Shown piece after piece: positions 1-8,888 of a stretch of 64,000 bases of DNA. The DNA is taken from the NCBI RefSeq assembly GCF_003289645.1, contig NZ_QLYX01000001.1, positions 620,001 to 684,000 of the forward strand, given 5' to 3'. The translations under genes and the position numbers were made by a program. Under the pieces are notes generated by a model that saw only the letters and a program-made list of their open reading frames with translations, was not told the origin of the DNA and did not search any database. The stretch's first letter is position 1; each line of letters opens with the position of its first letter. The DNA is from Actinomadura craniellae (GTDB lineage: Bacteria > Actinomycetota > Actinomycetes > Streptosporangiales > Streptosporangiaceae).

Positions 1-142
1 GCGCGACGAACACCCCCGCGTAGAAGTGCAGGCGCAGCACCAGCGCCCACACCCCGGTGCGGGACCGGGCGGGTGCCGGGGCGGGCGGTGTGTCGGGGAC
101 GGCCGCGGAACGCGGTGGATCTTGGTCTGAGGTGATGGACAT
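1..142 (-). CDS. PepSY-associated TM protein, N-terminal fragment
   Basis: Only the first 47 codons are inside the window; the gene continues leftward past base 1. The start ATG reads from 142 downward and has a GGAG box five bases before it. The protein begins with a Pro/Ala-rich cytoplasmic stretch and then WALVLRLHFYAGVFVA. The L-x-LHFYAG motif opens the first membrane helix of the PepSY-associated TM family (PiuB-like). Such proteins sit in the inner membrane and are often linked to iron or copper handling or to peptidase regulation. The family call rests on this short motif, so it is probable rather than certain. It points the same way as the membrane gene at 339-911 and could be its downstream partner. 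Confidence 0.7.
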   Translation of the reverse strand, partial: MSITSDQDPPRSAAVPDTPPAPAPARSRTGVWALVLRLHFYAGVFVA

Positions 143-338
143 GCGATCTCCAGGCAGGGGAGCCCACGGCGCCACGGCACGGTGCGGACCGTGCTCGGTG
201 GAACGCCGCGGGACACGAGGGTGAAGGGGGGCCGGGGACCGGCCCGTTCCCCGCGCAGGCGGGAACGACGCGGGCGAGGTACCGCCCGCGTGCGACGAGT
301 TCACCCCCGGTGCCCGGACCGCGGGGTCCGCGCCGGGC

Positions 339-911
339 TCAGCCGGGGGCGATCACGCCCGCCGGCGGCCCCCGGGAGGCCAGGACATGGCGGAGCACCC
401 GGGAGCGGGGCCGTTCCGGCTCCTGCCAGCGCGCCACCCGTGGTGGCAGCGCCGGTCCGGCCGGGGCGAACAGCGGGGTGATCACCCGGGCCGTCCAGGC
501 GGCCAGGCAGCGGACCAGGTCGCACAGCCCGGTCTCGCCGCACTCCAGCCACCACGCCGTCACCAGCACGGCGACCGCGTGCATCAACAGCATGTCCAGA
601 CCGGGCGTGCCGGAATGGTGTGCCGCGCCGGCCTGGGCCGCCGCGCCGGCGGCCCCGGCCCCGGCCCCGGCCCGCGACAGCAGGACGTGCAAGAACACCT
701 GGGAGAGGCCGAGCGCGGGCACGATGGCCCCGAGCGTGCGCTCGCGCCGGGTCAGTGCCAGGGCGGGGACCAGCAGCACCGCGAACCCCGCGGCGACCGC
801 GGTGCGGTCCACCGCCCCGCCGTCGACGATGTGCCCGGCGGACGCCAGCCCGACGCCCACGGCGGCGAACCCCGCCGCGCGCAGCCCGCGCACCACCGAC
901 CACAGCTCCAT
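339..911 (-). CDS. Integral membrane protein, unknown function
   Basis: A 190-residue, Ala/Leu/Val-rich protein with about four to five hydrophobic segments: near residues 8-30, 36-55, 60-78, 100-122 and 128-150. Between segments three and four is a Gly/Ala/His-rich loop ending AAHHSGTPGLDMLLMHA, which could bind metal, and the end is Arg/Pro-rich. I recognise no enzyme motif. It reads toward the PepSY protein, which suggests a membrane/metal-related role, but that is only context. The ATG at 911 is weakly supported by a GAGG about eleven bases upstream. Upstream lies an inverted repeat at 928-954, so the gene probably has its own regulated promoter. Confidence 0.65.
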   Translation of the reverse strand: MELWSVVRGLRAAGFAAVGVGLASAGHIVDGGAVDRTAVAAGFAVLLVPALALTRRERTLGAIVPALGLSQVFLHVLLSRAGAGAGAAGAAAQAGAAHHSGTPGLDMLLMHAVAVLVTAWWLECGETGLCDLVRCLAAWTARVITPLFAPAGPALPPRVARWQEPERPRSRVLRHVLASRGPPAGVIAPG

Positions 912-927
912 GACGCCCGGATCCTCC

Positions 928-954
928 CATATCGCCTACTAGCTGGGCTATATG
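928..954. promoter_or_regulatory. Inverted repeat, candidate operator
   Basis: CATATCGCC (928-936) and GGCTATATG (946-954) form nine-base arms with one mismatch around a nine-base spacer. The repeat sits 17 bases before the start of the leftward membrane gene at 911 and inside the region upstream of the binding-protein gene at 1198. Which promoter it serves is not clear. The rest of the 912-1197 stretch holds no gene that I can support. Confidence 0.4.
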
Positions 955-1197
955 CCTGCGGTAGGTCATACGAGACCAGGCTTCCGGGCGGTTCAGTGCA
1001 GGTCGCAGCCGTGTCCGAGTCGGGTCGGTTATGCCGACATGGGGCCCGAAGGGGGAATTTCTACTAAAACGATCGGGAAAGTTGCGTCCCGTGGGGTGGC
1101 GCGTTACGTTCGTCCGCACCGGCGCCGGGCCTCCCCGGCGCGGTCCATCGCGTGCGGCCCCGTGATCCGGGCGCCCGACCGAAAGAGGCTGCTCCCC

Positions 1198-2898
1198 ATG
1201 AGGATGAGACCGACCGTCCTGCTCGGCGCCGTGCTGCTGGCGGCCGCGTCAGGCACGGTGGCGTGCAGCGGTTCCGGCTCCGGTTCCGCCTCATCGGCGT
1301 TCGACCCGCAGAACTGCCAGGGCGGCACGCTCACCGTGCTCAACCAGGGCGGCCTGAACGAGTTCGACCCGGCACGGCTCTACACCTCGGGCGGCGGCGC
1401 CCTGCCGACGCTGGTCTACCGCACGCTCACCACCCGGCAGCGAGTTCCCGGCGAGCCCGGCACCCGACCGGTCCCGGACCTGGCCACGGACCTCGGCACG
1501 CCCAGCGACAACGCCAGGACCTGGAAGTACACGCTGAAGGACGGGCTGAAGTTCAGCGACGGCACCCCCATCACCGCCGCGGACGTCAAGTACGGCATCG
1601 AGCGCTCGTTCTCGCCCGACCTGCCCGGCGGCGCCCCCTACCTGCACGACTGGCTGATCGGCGGCGCCGACTACAAGGGCCCCTACACCGGCGGCGAGCT
1701 GAAGTCGATCGAGACTCCCGACGCCAGAACGATCATCTTCCGGCTGCGGCGGCCGCACGGAGACTTCCCCTACCTCGCCACCGCCACCCAGTTCGCCCCG
1801 GTGCCCAGGGCCAAGGACACCGGCGTCAAGTACAAGAACGCCCCGGTCTCCAGCGGCCCCTACACGGTCGAGAAGTACGAGCAGGGCAGGAAGCTCATCC
1901 TCGCCCGCAACCCGCACTGGTCGCGGGCCGTGGACACCCAGCGGCTGGCCTGCCCGGACCGCATCGAAGTCACCTCGGGCCTGGACAAGACGGTCATCAA
2001 CCAGCGGCTGGTGAGCGGCACGGGCGCCGACGCCAAGGCGATCACCACCGACACCACCGTGGGACCCGAGCAGCTCGCCCGGCTCGACGGTGACCGGCGG
2101 CTCGCCGGGCGGGTGGCCCGCGGGGTCTTCGGCGAGACCAAGTACCTGGCGTTCGACCCCACCAGGAAGCCCTTCGACGACGTCCGGGTACGGCAGGCCT
2201 TCGCGTACGCGATCAACCGGCAGTCGGTCGTCAACGCGGTCGGCGGCACCGCGCTGGCCTCTCCCGCCACCACCTTCCTGCCCGAGGACAAGGCGTTCGG
2301 CCACCGGCCGCACGACCACTTCCCGGCCGGGGCGGCCGGGAACCCGGCCAAAGCCAGGGAACTGCTCGCCCAGGCCGGCCACCCGAACGGGCTGACGGCC
2401 GAGCTCACGTTCCCCAACACCGACGCCGGAGGCTACGGCCCCAAGGTCGCCGCGGCGGTGCAGGACGCGCTCAAGCAGGCGGGCATCACCGTCAGGCAGC
2501 AGCCACTCGGCGAGGAGGACTACCGGACGATCACCGGCAAGCCCGCCACCCAACCGCCGCTCACCCTGCAGTCGTGGGGAGCCGACTGGCCGGCCGGCGG
2601 CCCGTTCCTCATCCCGATCTTCGACGGGCGGCAGATCCTGCGCGACGGCGGCAACTTCAACCTCGCCCAGCTCGACGACCCCGCGGTCAACCGGGAGATC
2701 GACGCGATCAGCCGGCTGACCGACCTGGACCGGGCCGCGCCGCGCTGGGGTGCCCTGGACGCGGAGATCGCGAAGAAGGCCCTGCTCGTCCCGCTGTACC
2801 ACCCCCGGACCGTGGTGCTATACGGCAAGGACGTCAAGAACGCCTACATCGACCGGTGGCGGGGCTGGTACGACGTCTCCATGGTCTCGGTGAGGTGA
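1198..2898 (+). CDS. ABC transporter substrate-binding protein, family 5
   Basis: A 566-residue extracytoplasmic solute receptor of the peptide/nickel family (SBP_bac_5). The ATG at 1198 is chosen because it opens a clean lipoprotein signal: MRMRP, a hydrophobic run, then GTVAC, where Cys27 would be lipidated, followed by a flexible Gly/Ser linker. The upstream GAAAGAGG is a plausible ribosome site. Family features include LTVLNQGGLNEFDPARLY near the mature N-terminus, LKFSDGTPITAADVKYGIERS around residues 115-135, and VRQAFAYAINRQ near residue 335. Downstream genes encode two permeases and a fused ATPase, so this is the receptor of a complete importer. The ligand (peptide, metal chelate or sugar-like) cannot be read from sequence. 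Confidence 0.93.
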   Translation: MRMRPTVLLGAVLLAAASGTVACSGSGSGSASSAFDPQNCQGGTLTVLNQGGLNEFDPARLYTSGGGALPTLVYRTLTTRQRVPGEPGTRPVPDLATDLGTPSDNARTWKYTLKDGLKFSDGTPITAADVKYGIERSFSPDLPGGAPYLHDWLIGGADYKGPYTGGELKSIETPDARTIIFRLRRPHGDFPYLATATQFAPVPRAKDTGVKYKNAPVSSGPYTVEKYEQGRKLILARNPHWSRAVDTQRLACPDRIEVTSGLDKTVINQRLVSGTGADAKAITTDTTVGPEQLARLDGDRRLAGRVARGVFGETKYLAFDPTRKPFDDVRVRQAFAYAINRQSVVNAVGGTALASPATTFLPEDKAFGHRPHDHFPAGAAGNPAKARELLAQAGHPNGLTAELTFPNTDAGGYGPKVAAAVQDALKQAGITVRQQPLGEEDYRTITGKPATQPPLTLQSWGADWPAGGPFLIPIFDGRQILRDGGNFNLAQLDDPAVNREIDAISRLTDLDRAAPRWGALDAEIAKKALLVPLYHPRTVVLYGKDVKNAYIDRWRGWYDVSMVSVR

Positions 2899-2908
2899 CC
2901 CGCTCGCC

Positions 2909-3862
2909 GTGACACTGCTGGACACCGAACTCGCCCCCGGCGCGGAACCGGCGCGGAAGGTCCCGCTCCGGGGGCGGCAGACATGGCGGCGGCTGCGCGC
3001 CGACCGCCCGGCGATGGCCGGCCTGGCGATCGTGGCCTCGATGATCGTGGTCGCCCTGGCCGCCCCGCTGCTGTGCGCGCTGGAGGGGCAGGACCCCACG
3101 ACCTTCCACAGCGGGCTGCTCGACTCGGCCCGCGGCGGGGTGCCGCACGGCGCGTTCGGCGGGATGAGCGGCGACCACTGGCTGGGCGTCGAGCCAGGGA
3201 CGGGCCGGGACGTGTTCGCGCGCGTCGTGCACGGCGCCCGCGTCTCGCTCGCCGTCGCGCTCGGCGCCACCGTGCTGGAACTGCTGGTCGGGATCGCGAT
3301 CGGGCTCGGCGCCGGGCTCGGCGGGCGCCGCGCCGACGCCGTCCTCAGCCGCCTGATCGAGCTGTCGCTGGCGTTCCCGCCCTTCCTGCTCGCGCTGGCG
3401 CTGATGGCGATCGTCCCCCAGTCGGTGCCCCGCCCGCTGCTGCTCGCCTGCGTGCTCACGGCGGTGAACTGGGGGAGCGTCGCCCGCGTCACCCGCAACC
3501 AGGCGATGGCGCTGCGCGGCCGGGACCACGTGGCGGCGGCCCGGCTCAGCGGCGCCCGACCGGCCCGCATCGCCGTCCGCGAGATCCTGCCGGGGCTGGC
3601 GGCGCCGCTGCTGGTGCTCGCCGCGCTCAAGGTGCCGGCCAACATGATCAGTGAGGCCGGGCTGTCGTTCCTCGGCGCGGGCGTCCGGCCGCCCACCCCC
3701 TCGTGGGGGCAGATGCTGTCCACCGCGACGACCTGGTTCCGCACCGACCCGGCGTACGTGATCATCCCGGGCGCGCTGCTGTTCACCACCCTGCTGGCCT
3801 GCACCCTGCTCGCCGACGGCGTGCGCCGGGCCGTGGACCCGCGCTGGAACGGCCGGTCATGA
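2909..3862 (+). CDS. ABC transporter permease, DppC/OppC type
   Basis: A 317-residue inner-membrane permease. It starts at a GTG ten bases after the binding-protein stop. An N-terminal cytoplasmic stretch precedes the first helix (MAGLAIVASMIVVALAAPLL), as is usual for the DppC half of peptide importers. The LGVEPGTGRDVFARVVHGAR segment is the conserved entry to the transport domain. The coupling (EAA) loop reads RGRDHVAAARLSGARPARI, and GLSFLGAGVRPPTPSWGQM is the typical DppC region after it. It should pair with the permease encoded at 3891. The order binding protein - C permease - B permease differs from the common B-C order. Confidence 0.93.
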   Translation: MTLLDTELAPGAEPARKVPLRGRQTWRRLRADRPAMAGLAIVASMIVVALAAPLLCALEGQDPTTFHSGLLDSARGGVPHGAFGGMSGDHWLGVEPGTGRDVFARVVHGARVSLAVALGATVLELLVGIAIGLGAGLGGRRADAVLSRLIELSLAFPPFLLALALMAIVPQSVPRPLLLACVLTAVNWGSVARVTRNQAMALRGRDHVAAARLSGARPARIAVREILPGLAAPLLVLAALKVPANMISEAGLSFLGAGVRPPTPSWGQMLSTATTWFRTDPAYVIIPGALLFTTLLACTLLADGVRRAVDPRWNGRS

Positions 3863-3890
3863 CGGTCCCGCGGCCTCGGGGGAGGAACAC

Positions 3891-4880
3891 GTGATCTGGT
3901 ACCTGCTGCGCCGGCTCGCAGCCGCGGCCGTGGTCCTGCTGGCCCTGTCCGCGATCGTGTACGCGCTGTTCTACCTGTCGCCGGGCGACCCGGCGGTGCT
4001 CGCCTGCGGGCGGGGCTGCGACGGGGAGCGGTTGGCCCTGACCCGGGAGAAACTCGGCCTGGACGACCCCGTCCACCTCCAGTACTGGCACTTCCTCGAA
4101 GGGCTGGTGGCCGGCCGGGACTACTCCGCGGGCCCGGACGTGGACCACTGCGCCGCGCCCTGCCTGGGCTACTCCTTCCAGACCGACCAGCCCGTCACGA
4201 CGATGCTGCTGGACCGGCTGCCCGTCTCGGCCTCCCTCGCCGCCGGCGCGGCGGCGCTGGCGCTGCCGCTGGGCGTCTCGGCCGGGCTGCTGTCGGCGCT
4301 GCGGCGGGGCCGGCTCACCGAGCGGGTCATGACGGGCGTGACCCTGCTCGGTTTCGCCACCCCGGTCTTCCTGATCGGGCTGGTGCTGCTCATGGTGTTC
4401 TGCGCGTACCTGCAGTGGCTGCCGTTCCCCGCGTACGTGCCGCTGACCGAGAGCCCGGCGCGGTGGGCGCAGAACCTCGTCCTGCCGTGGGTCGCGCTGG
4501 CGCTGATCCAGGCGGCCGTCTACGCCCGGATCACCCGGGCCGGCGCCCTGGAGACGCTGGTGGAGGACCACGTCCGGACGTTCCGCGCCTACGGGCTGCG
4601 CGAACGCCAGGTGATCCGGCGGCACGCGCTGCGCGGCGCCCTGATCCCCCTCATCACCCTCACCGCCCTGGAGGTCGCGCAGGTCATGACGGCCGCCGTG
4701 CTCACCGAGACGATGTTCGGGCTGCCCGGCATCGGCAAGCTCACCGTCGAGTCGGTCAACTCCGTGGACCTGCCGGTCGTGGTCGGGGTGACCGTGCTCG
4801 CCGGCACCGTCGTCGTGGTCGCCAACACCGTCGCCGACCTGCTGCACGCGGCCGCCGACCCGCGGGTGAAGCTCGCGTGA
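3891..4880 (+). CDS. ABC transporter permease, DppB/OppB type
   Basis: A 329-residue inner-membrane permease starting at GTG 3891 behind a strong GGGGGAGG site. The N-terminus, MIWYLLRRLAAAAVVLLALS, is the classic DppB first helix, followed by FYLSPGDPAV, the conserved loop of this family. Residues around 60-100 carry an insert with Cys residues (CGRGCDGE; DHCAAPCLGYSF), unusual for the family and possibly disulfide-bonded outside the cell. The coupling loop is FRAYGLRERQVIRRHALRGA, and TETMFGLPGIGKL is the DppB end-signature. Its TGA overlaps the GTG of the ATPase gene (4877), so translation is probably coupled. Confidence 0.93.
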   Translation: MIWYLLRRLAAAAVVLLALSAIVYALFYLSPGDPAVLACGRGCDGERLALTREKLGLDDPVHLQYWHFLEGLVAGRDYSAGPDVDHCAAPCLGYSFQTDQPVTTMLLDRLPVSASLAAGAAALALPLGVSAGLLSALRRGRLTERVMTGVTLLGFATPVFLIGLVLLMVFCAYLQWLPFPAYVPLTESPARWAQNLVLPWVALALIQAAVYARITRAGALETLVEDHVRTFRAYGLRERQVIRRHALRGALIPLITLTALEVAQVMTAAVLTETMFGLPGIGKLTVESVNSVDLPVVVGVTVLAGTVVVVANTVADLLHAAADPRVKLA

Positions 4881-6487
4881 GCCCGGTGCTGCGGGTGCGC
4901 GACCTGCGGGTGCGGTTCGGCGGCTTCGAGGCGGTCAAGGGCGTCTCGTTCGACCTGGCGGCGGGCCGGGCCCTCGGCGTGGTGGGGGAGTCCGGCTCGG
5001 GCAAGAGCACGCTGGCGATGTCGCTGCTACGGCTGACCGAGGGGGCGGAGACGACCGGCGAGATCCGGGCCGGCGAGACCGACGTGCTCGCCGCGCCGAA
5101 GGCGGAACTGCGGCGGCTGCGCGGCGGCCGGATCGCCATGGTCTTCCAGGACCCGCTGTCGTCCCTCGACCCGTACCTGCGCGTCGGCGACCAGATCGCC
5201 GAGGTCTACCGGGCGCACACCGGGGCCACCCGCAGGGCGGCCCGCGCCAAGGCCGTCGAGGTGCTCGACCGGGTCGGCATCCCCGACGCGGCGCGGCGCG
5301 CCCGCGCGTACCCGCACGAGTTCTCCGGCGGCATGCGCCAGCGGGCGCTCATCGCGATGGCGCTCGCGCTCCGGCCGCGGATCCTGATCGCCGACGAGCC
5401 GACCACCGCGCTGGACGTGACCGTCCAGGCACAGCTCCTCGACCTGCTCGGCGACCTGCGGGCCGCCACCGGGATGGCGCTGCTGCTGGTCAGCCATGAC
5501 GTCGGTGTGGTGGCCGGGAACGTGGACGAGGTCCTGGTCATGCGCGACGGGGAGGCCGTCGAGCACGGCCCGGTGGGGACCGTGCTCCGCGCGCCGCGGG
5601 CCGGCTACACCCGCGAACTGCTGGCCGCCGTGCCCCGGATGGACGCGCCCCGCACGGCGGCGCCCACCCCGGGCGAGCCGCTGCTACGGGTGACGGACCT
5701 GCGCCGCGAGTTCGTCCTCGGGCCGCCGCTGCGCCGCCGGGCCGTCCCCGCGGTGGACGGCGTCACGTTCGACGTGCGGCGCGGCGAGACCCTGGGGATC
5801 GTGGGGGAGAGCGGCAGCGGCAAGAGCACCCTGGCCCGGTTGCTGGTGCGGCTGCTGGAGCCCACCTCCGGCCGTGTCGTGTTCGACGGCCGGGACCTGG
5901 CCGGGCTGCCGGAGCGGCGGCTGCGCCCGCTCCGCCGCGACCTCCAGCTGGTCTTCCAGGACCCGGGGGCGTCACTGAACCCCCGCCGCACCGTGGGCGA
6001 CAGCATCGCCGAGCCGCTGCGGGTCCACGGCGAGCCGGATCCCGGCGGGGCCGCCCGCGCCCTGATGGAGCGGGTCGGGCTGGACCCGCGGCGCGCCCGG
6101 GACTACCCGCACGAGTTCTCCGGCGGCCAGCGGCAGCGGATCGGCATCGCCCGCGCCCTGGCGCTGCGCCCCCGGCTGCTGGTCTGCGACGAGCCGGTCA
6201 CGTCCCTGGACGTCTCCACCCAGGCCCAGGTCCTGGAACTGCTCACCGACCTGCGCCACGAGTTCGACCTGACGCTGGTCTTCGTCTCCCACGACCTGGC
6301 CGTGGTCCGGCAGGTCAGCGACCGCGTCGCGGTCATGCGGCACGGCAAGATCGTGGAACTGGCCGGCACGGACGCACTCTTCGAGTCACCGGAACACCCC
6401 TACACCAGGGAACTCCTCGCCGCCGTGCCCACCCTGGACCCGCGGATTCCGCACGGGAGGGGCGGAGCCCTTGAGGCGCCGATTTAG
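4877..6487 (+). CDS. Fused double ATPase of peptide-type ABC importer (DppD-DppF)
   Basis: A 536-residue protein with two complete ABC ATPase domains in one chain, replacing the usual separate DppD and DppF. Domain 1 (about residues 1-255) has Walker [10 protein letters not shown], signature SGGMRQR and Walker [13 protein letters not shown]. Domain 2 (about 265-536) has Walker [10 protein letters not shown], signature SGGQRQR and Walker [13 protein letters not shown], then [12 protein letters not shown], a typical C-terminal motif of these ATPases. All catalytic motifs are intact in both halves. The GTG start at 4877 overlaps the permease stop. The TAG stop (6485-6487) lies inside the regulatory palindrome that precedes the next gene. 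Confidence 0.94.
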   Translation: MSPVLRVRDLRVRFGGFEAVKGVSFDLAAGRALGVVGESGSGKSTLAMSLLRLTEGAETTGEIRAGETDVLAAPKAELRRLRGGRIAMVFQDPLSSLDPYLRVGDQIAEVYRAHTGATRRAARAKAVEVLDRVGIPDAARRARAYPHEFSGGMRQRALIAMALALRPRILIADEPTTALDVTVQAQLLDLLGDLRAATGMALLLVSHDVGVVAGNVDEVLVMRDGEAVEHGPVGTVLRAPRAGYTRELLAAVPRMDAPRTAAPTPGEPLLRVTDLRREFVLGPPLRRRAVPAVDGVTFDVRRGETLGIVGESGSGKSTLARLLVRLLEPTSGRVVFDGRDLAGLPERRLRPLRRDLQLVFQDPGASLNPRRTVGDSIAEPLRVHGEPDPGGAARALMERVGLDPRRARDYPHEFSGGQRQRIGIARALALRPRLLVCDEPVTSLDVSTQAQVLELLTDLRHEFDLTLVFVSHDLAVVRQVSDRVAVMRHGKIVELAGTDALFESPEHPYTRELLAAVPTLDPRIPHGRGGALEAPI

Positions 6488-6498
6488 AACCTGTTCTA
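6485..6498. promoter_or_regulatory. KstR-like operator box
   Basis: TAGAACCTGTTCTA is a 14-base palindrome with six-base arms around CT. It matches the KstR consensus TnnAACnnGTTnnA known from steroid-degrading actinobacteria. It lies eight bases before the ATG of the decarboxylase-like gene and overlaps the stop codon of the ATPase gene. Two more copies occur at 54705-54718 and 55233-55246. KstR binding itself is inference. Confidence 0.6.
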
Positions 6499-6500
6499 CT

Positions 6501-6520
6501 TGAATCATGTATGTGATTCA
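6501..6520. promoter_or_regulatory. Second palindrome over the decarboxylase start codon
   Basis: TGAATCA (6501-6507) and TGATTCA (6514-6520) are perfect seven-base arms around TGTATG. The ATG at 6507 is inside the palindrome. A repressor bound here would cover the start region of a leaderless or short-leader transcript. It is separate from the KstR-like box just upstream. Confidence 0.5.
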
Positions 6521-7184
6521 GAATCAGAAGATCGCCATGCCGGTCGAGATCCGGCATGCCCGGGTGGCGTCCGCGATGTTCCCGGTCCCGGCCCGGACCG
6601 CGCAGGAGGTCGTCGGCTACAGCGGTCTGGCGGTCACCGCGACGCTCGGCCGGTCCCTGTGCTCCCTGGCCTTCATCGAGTACTTCGACGGGGACCTCGG
6701 CCCCTACCACGAGTTCGCCGTCGCCTTCCTGGTGGACCAGCCGGACACCCGGTCCCCGGGCGCCTTCATCCACTGGCTGCCCGTCGACGGTTCCTTCACC
6801 CTCGACGCCGGCCGCACGATCTGGGGCTTCCCCAAGGTGCTGACCCACCTGCCGATCGACTGGTCGGCCCCGCACCGCGCCGCCGTCCACGAGGGCGGCC
6901 GGCCGGCCGTGGCGATGCAGGTCAGGCCGGGTCTCCCGGTTCCCGACGGGGCCGGTGCCCCCAAGATCGACGCCTACTCCCACCTGGACGGCGTCACCCG
7001 CCGCACGCCCTGGACCATGTCCCCCTCGGGGGTCCGGATGCGTCCCGGCGGCGCCGTCGTCCGGCTCGGCGACCATCCGGTCGCCGAAGACCTGCGGCGG
7101 CTGGGGCTGGACCGTACTCCGGCGCTGTCGAGCACGACGGTCACCCACCTGACCATGAGCTTCGGCGAGGCCACCGCGCTGTGA
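6507..7184 (+). CDS. Acetoacetate decarboxylase family protein
   Basis: A 225-residue member of the acetoacetate decarboxylase (ADC) superfamily. The segment TIWGFPKVLTHL (about residues 107-118) contains the family's catalytic Lys, which forms a Schiff base with a beta-keto acid or aldehyde. The SLAFIEYFDGDLGPYHEF stretch matches the core beta-barrel. Start 6507 keeps the N-terminal IQNQKIAMPVEIR region that relatives share; an internal ATG at 6537 is possible. True ADC makes acetone from acetoacetate, but many homologues act on other keto acids or as aldolase-dehydratases, so the substrate is open. Two adjacent palindromes precede it, one matching the KstR consensus. It converges with the MFS gene 15 bases downstream. 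Confidence 0.85.
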   Translation: MYVIQNQKIAMPVEIRHARVASAMFPVPARTAQEVVGYSGLAVTATLGRSLCSLAFIEYFDGDLGPYHEFAVAFLVDQPDTRSPGAFIHWLPVDGSFTLDAGRTIWGFPKVLTHLPIDWSAPHRAAVHEGGRPAVAMQVRPGLPVPDGAGAPKIDAYSHLDGVTRRTPWTMSPSGVRMRPGGAVVRLGDHPVAEDLRRLGLDRTPALSSTTVTHLTMSFGEATAL

Positions 7185-7199
7185 CGGACCCCGCCGGCG

Positions 7200-8684
7200 T
7201 CACGCTCCCTTCGCGGTCGGTGCGGTCGGTGCGGTCGGTGCGGTTGGTGCGGGCGGGCGTTCGGCGGTCGCGGGCCGGTCTCCGGCGGGGATGGGCTGCG
7301 CGCCGCGGGGCAGGGCCAGGGTGAGCAGGGCCGCGACCGCGGAGGCCGCCGCGCCGATGACGAAGGTCGCCTGGAAACCCGACTCGGCCGGTACCGGGAC
7401 CGAGCCCAGCTGCGTCGTCATGTTGGCCAGCACCGCGCCGACGACCGCGCTGGAGGTCGAGGTGCCGATGGAGCGGGCGAGGGCGTTGAGGCCGTTCGCC
7501 GCCGCGGTCTCCGACAGGGGGACCGCCCCCATGATCAGCGCCGGCATGGCGGCGTAGGCGAGGCCGATGCCCGCGCTGATCAGCAGGCCGAAGATCGTGA
7601 TCCCCCATGCCCAGTTCATCAGCACCAGGCCCAGGCCGTACCCGCCGGCCATGACCAGGCCGCCCAGGAGCAGCGCGGCCCGGGGCCCGCGGGCGCCCGA
7701 GAGCCGGGCCGCCAGCGGGGCCACCACCATCATCGCGAGGCCGCCGGGGGCCATCCACAGCCCGGCCGCGAGCATCGACTGTCCCAGCCCGTGGCCGGTC
7801 TCCGCCGGCAGTTGCAGCAGCTGGGGGCCGGCGAGGGAGGTGGCGTACATGCCGAAACCGATCAGGACCGAGACGAGGTTGGTCACCAGGACCTGCCGGC
7901 GGGCGCTGGTGCGCAGGTCGACCAGCGGGGACCGGGTGCGCAGCTCCCACCACCCCCACAGCGGCAGGACGGCCGCCGCGGTGGCGAACGATCCGACGGT
8001 CGGGCCGCTGGACCACCCCCAGTCGGCGCCCTTGGAGATCCCCAGCAGGAGGGCCACGAGCCCCGTGCACAGGCCGATCGCGCCCAGCAGGTCGAACCGC
8101 TCGCGCGTCCGCGCGGGCGAGTCCGGGACGACGAGGAACAGCAGCAGGCTGACCACGGCGCCCAGACCTGCGGAGACCCAGAAGAGAACGTGCCAATCGG
8201 CGTGCTGGGCGATCAGCGAGGCCACCGGGAGCCCGAGCGCGCCGCCCACCCCGAGGGACGAGCTCATCAGGGCCATCGCCGAGCCGAGGCGCTCCTGCGG
8301 GATCACGTCGCGCATGATGCTGATGCCGAGCGGGATGATCGGGATGCAGACGCCCTGGAGCGCCCGGCCGATGACCACCGGGACCAGCGAGCTGCTCAGC
8401 GCGCAGATCACCGACCCGAGGGTGAGCAGGACCGCGCAGAGCACCAGGAACGGCTTCTTGCCGTACATGTCGCCCAGGCGGCCGAGGACGGGGGTCGACA
8501 CGGCGGAGGCGAACAGCGTGACCGTGATCGCCCACGAGGCGTTGGCGGCGCTGGTGTCCAGGAGTTGCGGCAACTGGGGGATCAGCGGGACCACCAGGGT
8601 CTGCATGATCGAGACCGTGATCCCGGCGCCGGCCAGCACACCGATGATCAAGCTGCTCCGGGGCGCCGGGGCTGGAGTGTCCAC
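7200..8684 (-). CDS. MFS drug/proton antiporter, DHA2 (14-TM) type
   Basis: A 494-residue membrane exporter. It starts at GTG 8684 with GGAG five bases upstream. Family motifs are visible: LGRLGDMYGKKPFL is motif A between helices 2 and 3, VIGRALQGVCIPIIPLGISI is the helix 4 region with the conserved Arg, and ALGLPVASLIAQHADWHVLFW is the antiporter motif C region. About fourteen hydrophobic segments follow, as in EmrB/QacA proteins. The C-terminus is a low-complexity tail of TAP repeats, encoded by a tandem GGTGCGGTC-like repeat at about 7215-7250. It should export a drug-like compound. A perfect palindrome (8733-8747) about 50 bases upstream suggests control by a TetR or MarR repressor, which is not encoded next to it. 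Confidence 0.92.
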   Translation of the reverse strand: MDTPAPAPRSSLIIGVLAGAGITVSIMQTLVVPLIPQLPQLLDTSAANASWAITVTLFASAVSTPVLGRLGDMYGKKPFLVLCAVLLTLGSVICALSSSLVPVVIGRALQGVCIPIIPLGISIMRDVIPQERLGSAMALMSSSLGVGGALGLPVASLIAQHADWHVLFWVSAGLGAVVSLLLFLVVPDSPARTRERFDLLGAIGLCTGLVALLLGISKGADWGWSSGPTVGSFATAAAVLPLWGWWELRTRSPLVDLRTSARRQVLVTNLVSVLIGFGMYATSLAGPQLLQLPAETGHGLGQSMLAAGLWMAPGGLAMMVVAPLAARLSGARGPRAALLLGGLVMAGGYGLGLVLMNWAWGITIFGLLISAGIGLAYAAMPALIMGAVPLSETAAANGLNALARSIGTSTSSAVVGAVLANMTTQLGSVPVPAESGFQATFVIGAAASAVAALLTLALPRGAQPIPAGDRPATAERPPAPTAPTAPTAPTAKGA

Positions 8685-8732
8685 GCTGACTCCGTCGGGG
8701 GAAGGACCGGGCGCTGTGCACCCTACCCTTCG

Positions 8733-8747
8733 TATGCATGATGCATA
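8733..8747. promoter_or_regulatory. Operator palindrome upstream of MFS exporter
   Basis: TATGCATGATGCATA is a perfect palindrome with seven-base arms around a single central base. It lies 49 bases upstream of the GTG of the MFS gene, where a repressor would block transcription. No regulator gene adjoins it, so the repressor acts from elsewhere. Confidence 0.65.
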
Positions 8748-8888
8748 GATCGCGGGGGTGGGTTTGCCGCGTTCCAGGACGTGGCCATGGGTGAGGGCAC
8801 GCCAGGAGCCCGCGCTCCAACCGTGCCCGGCCCCGTGCGGCGACCGTCGTGAACCTTCGCGGAGGCGGAGCCGTCCGCGGGCCGCGGG

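Noticed and set aside
7215-7250. Separate repeat element at the end of the MFS gene
   Set aside because: The GGTGCGGTC-like repeats are in frame and encode the low-complexity TAP tail of the exporter.
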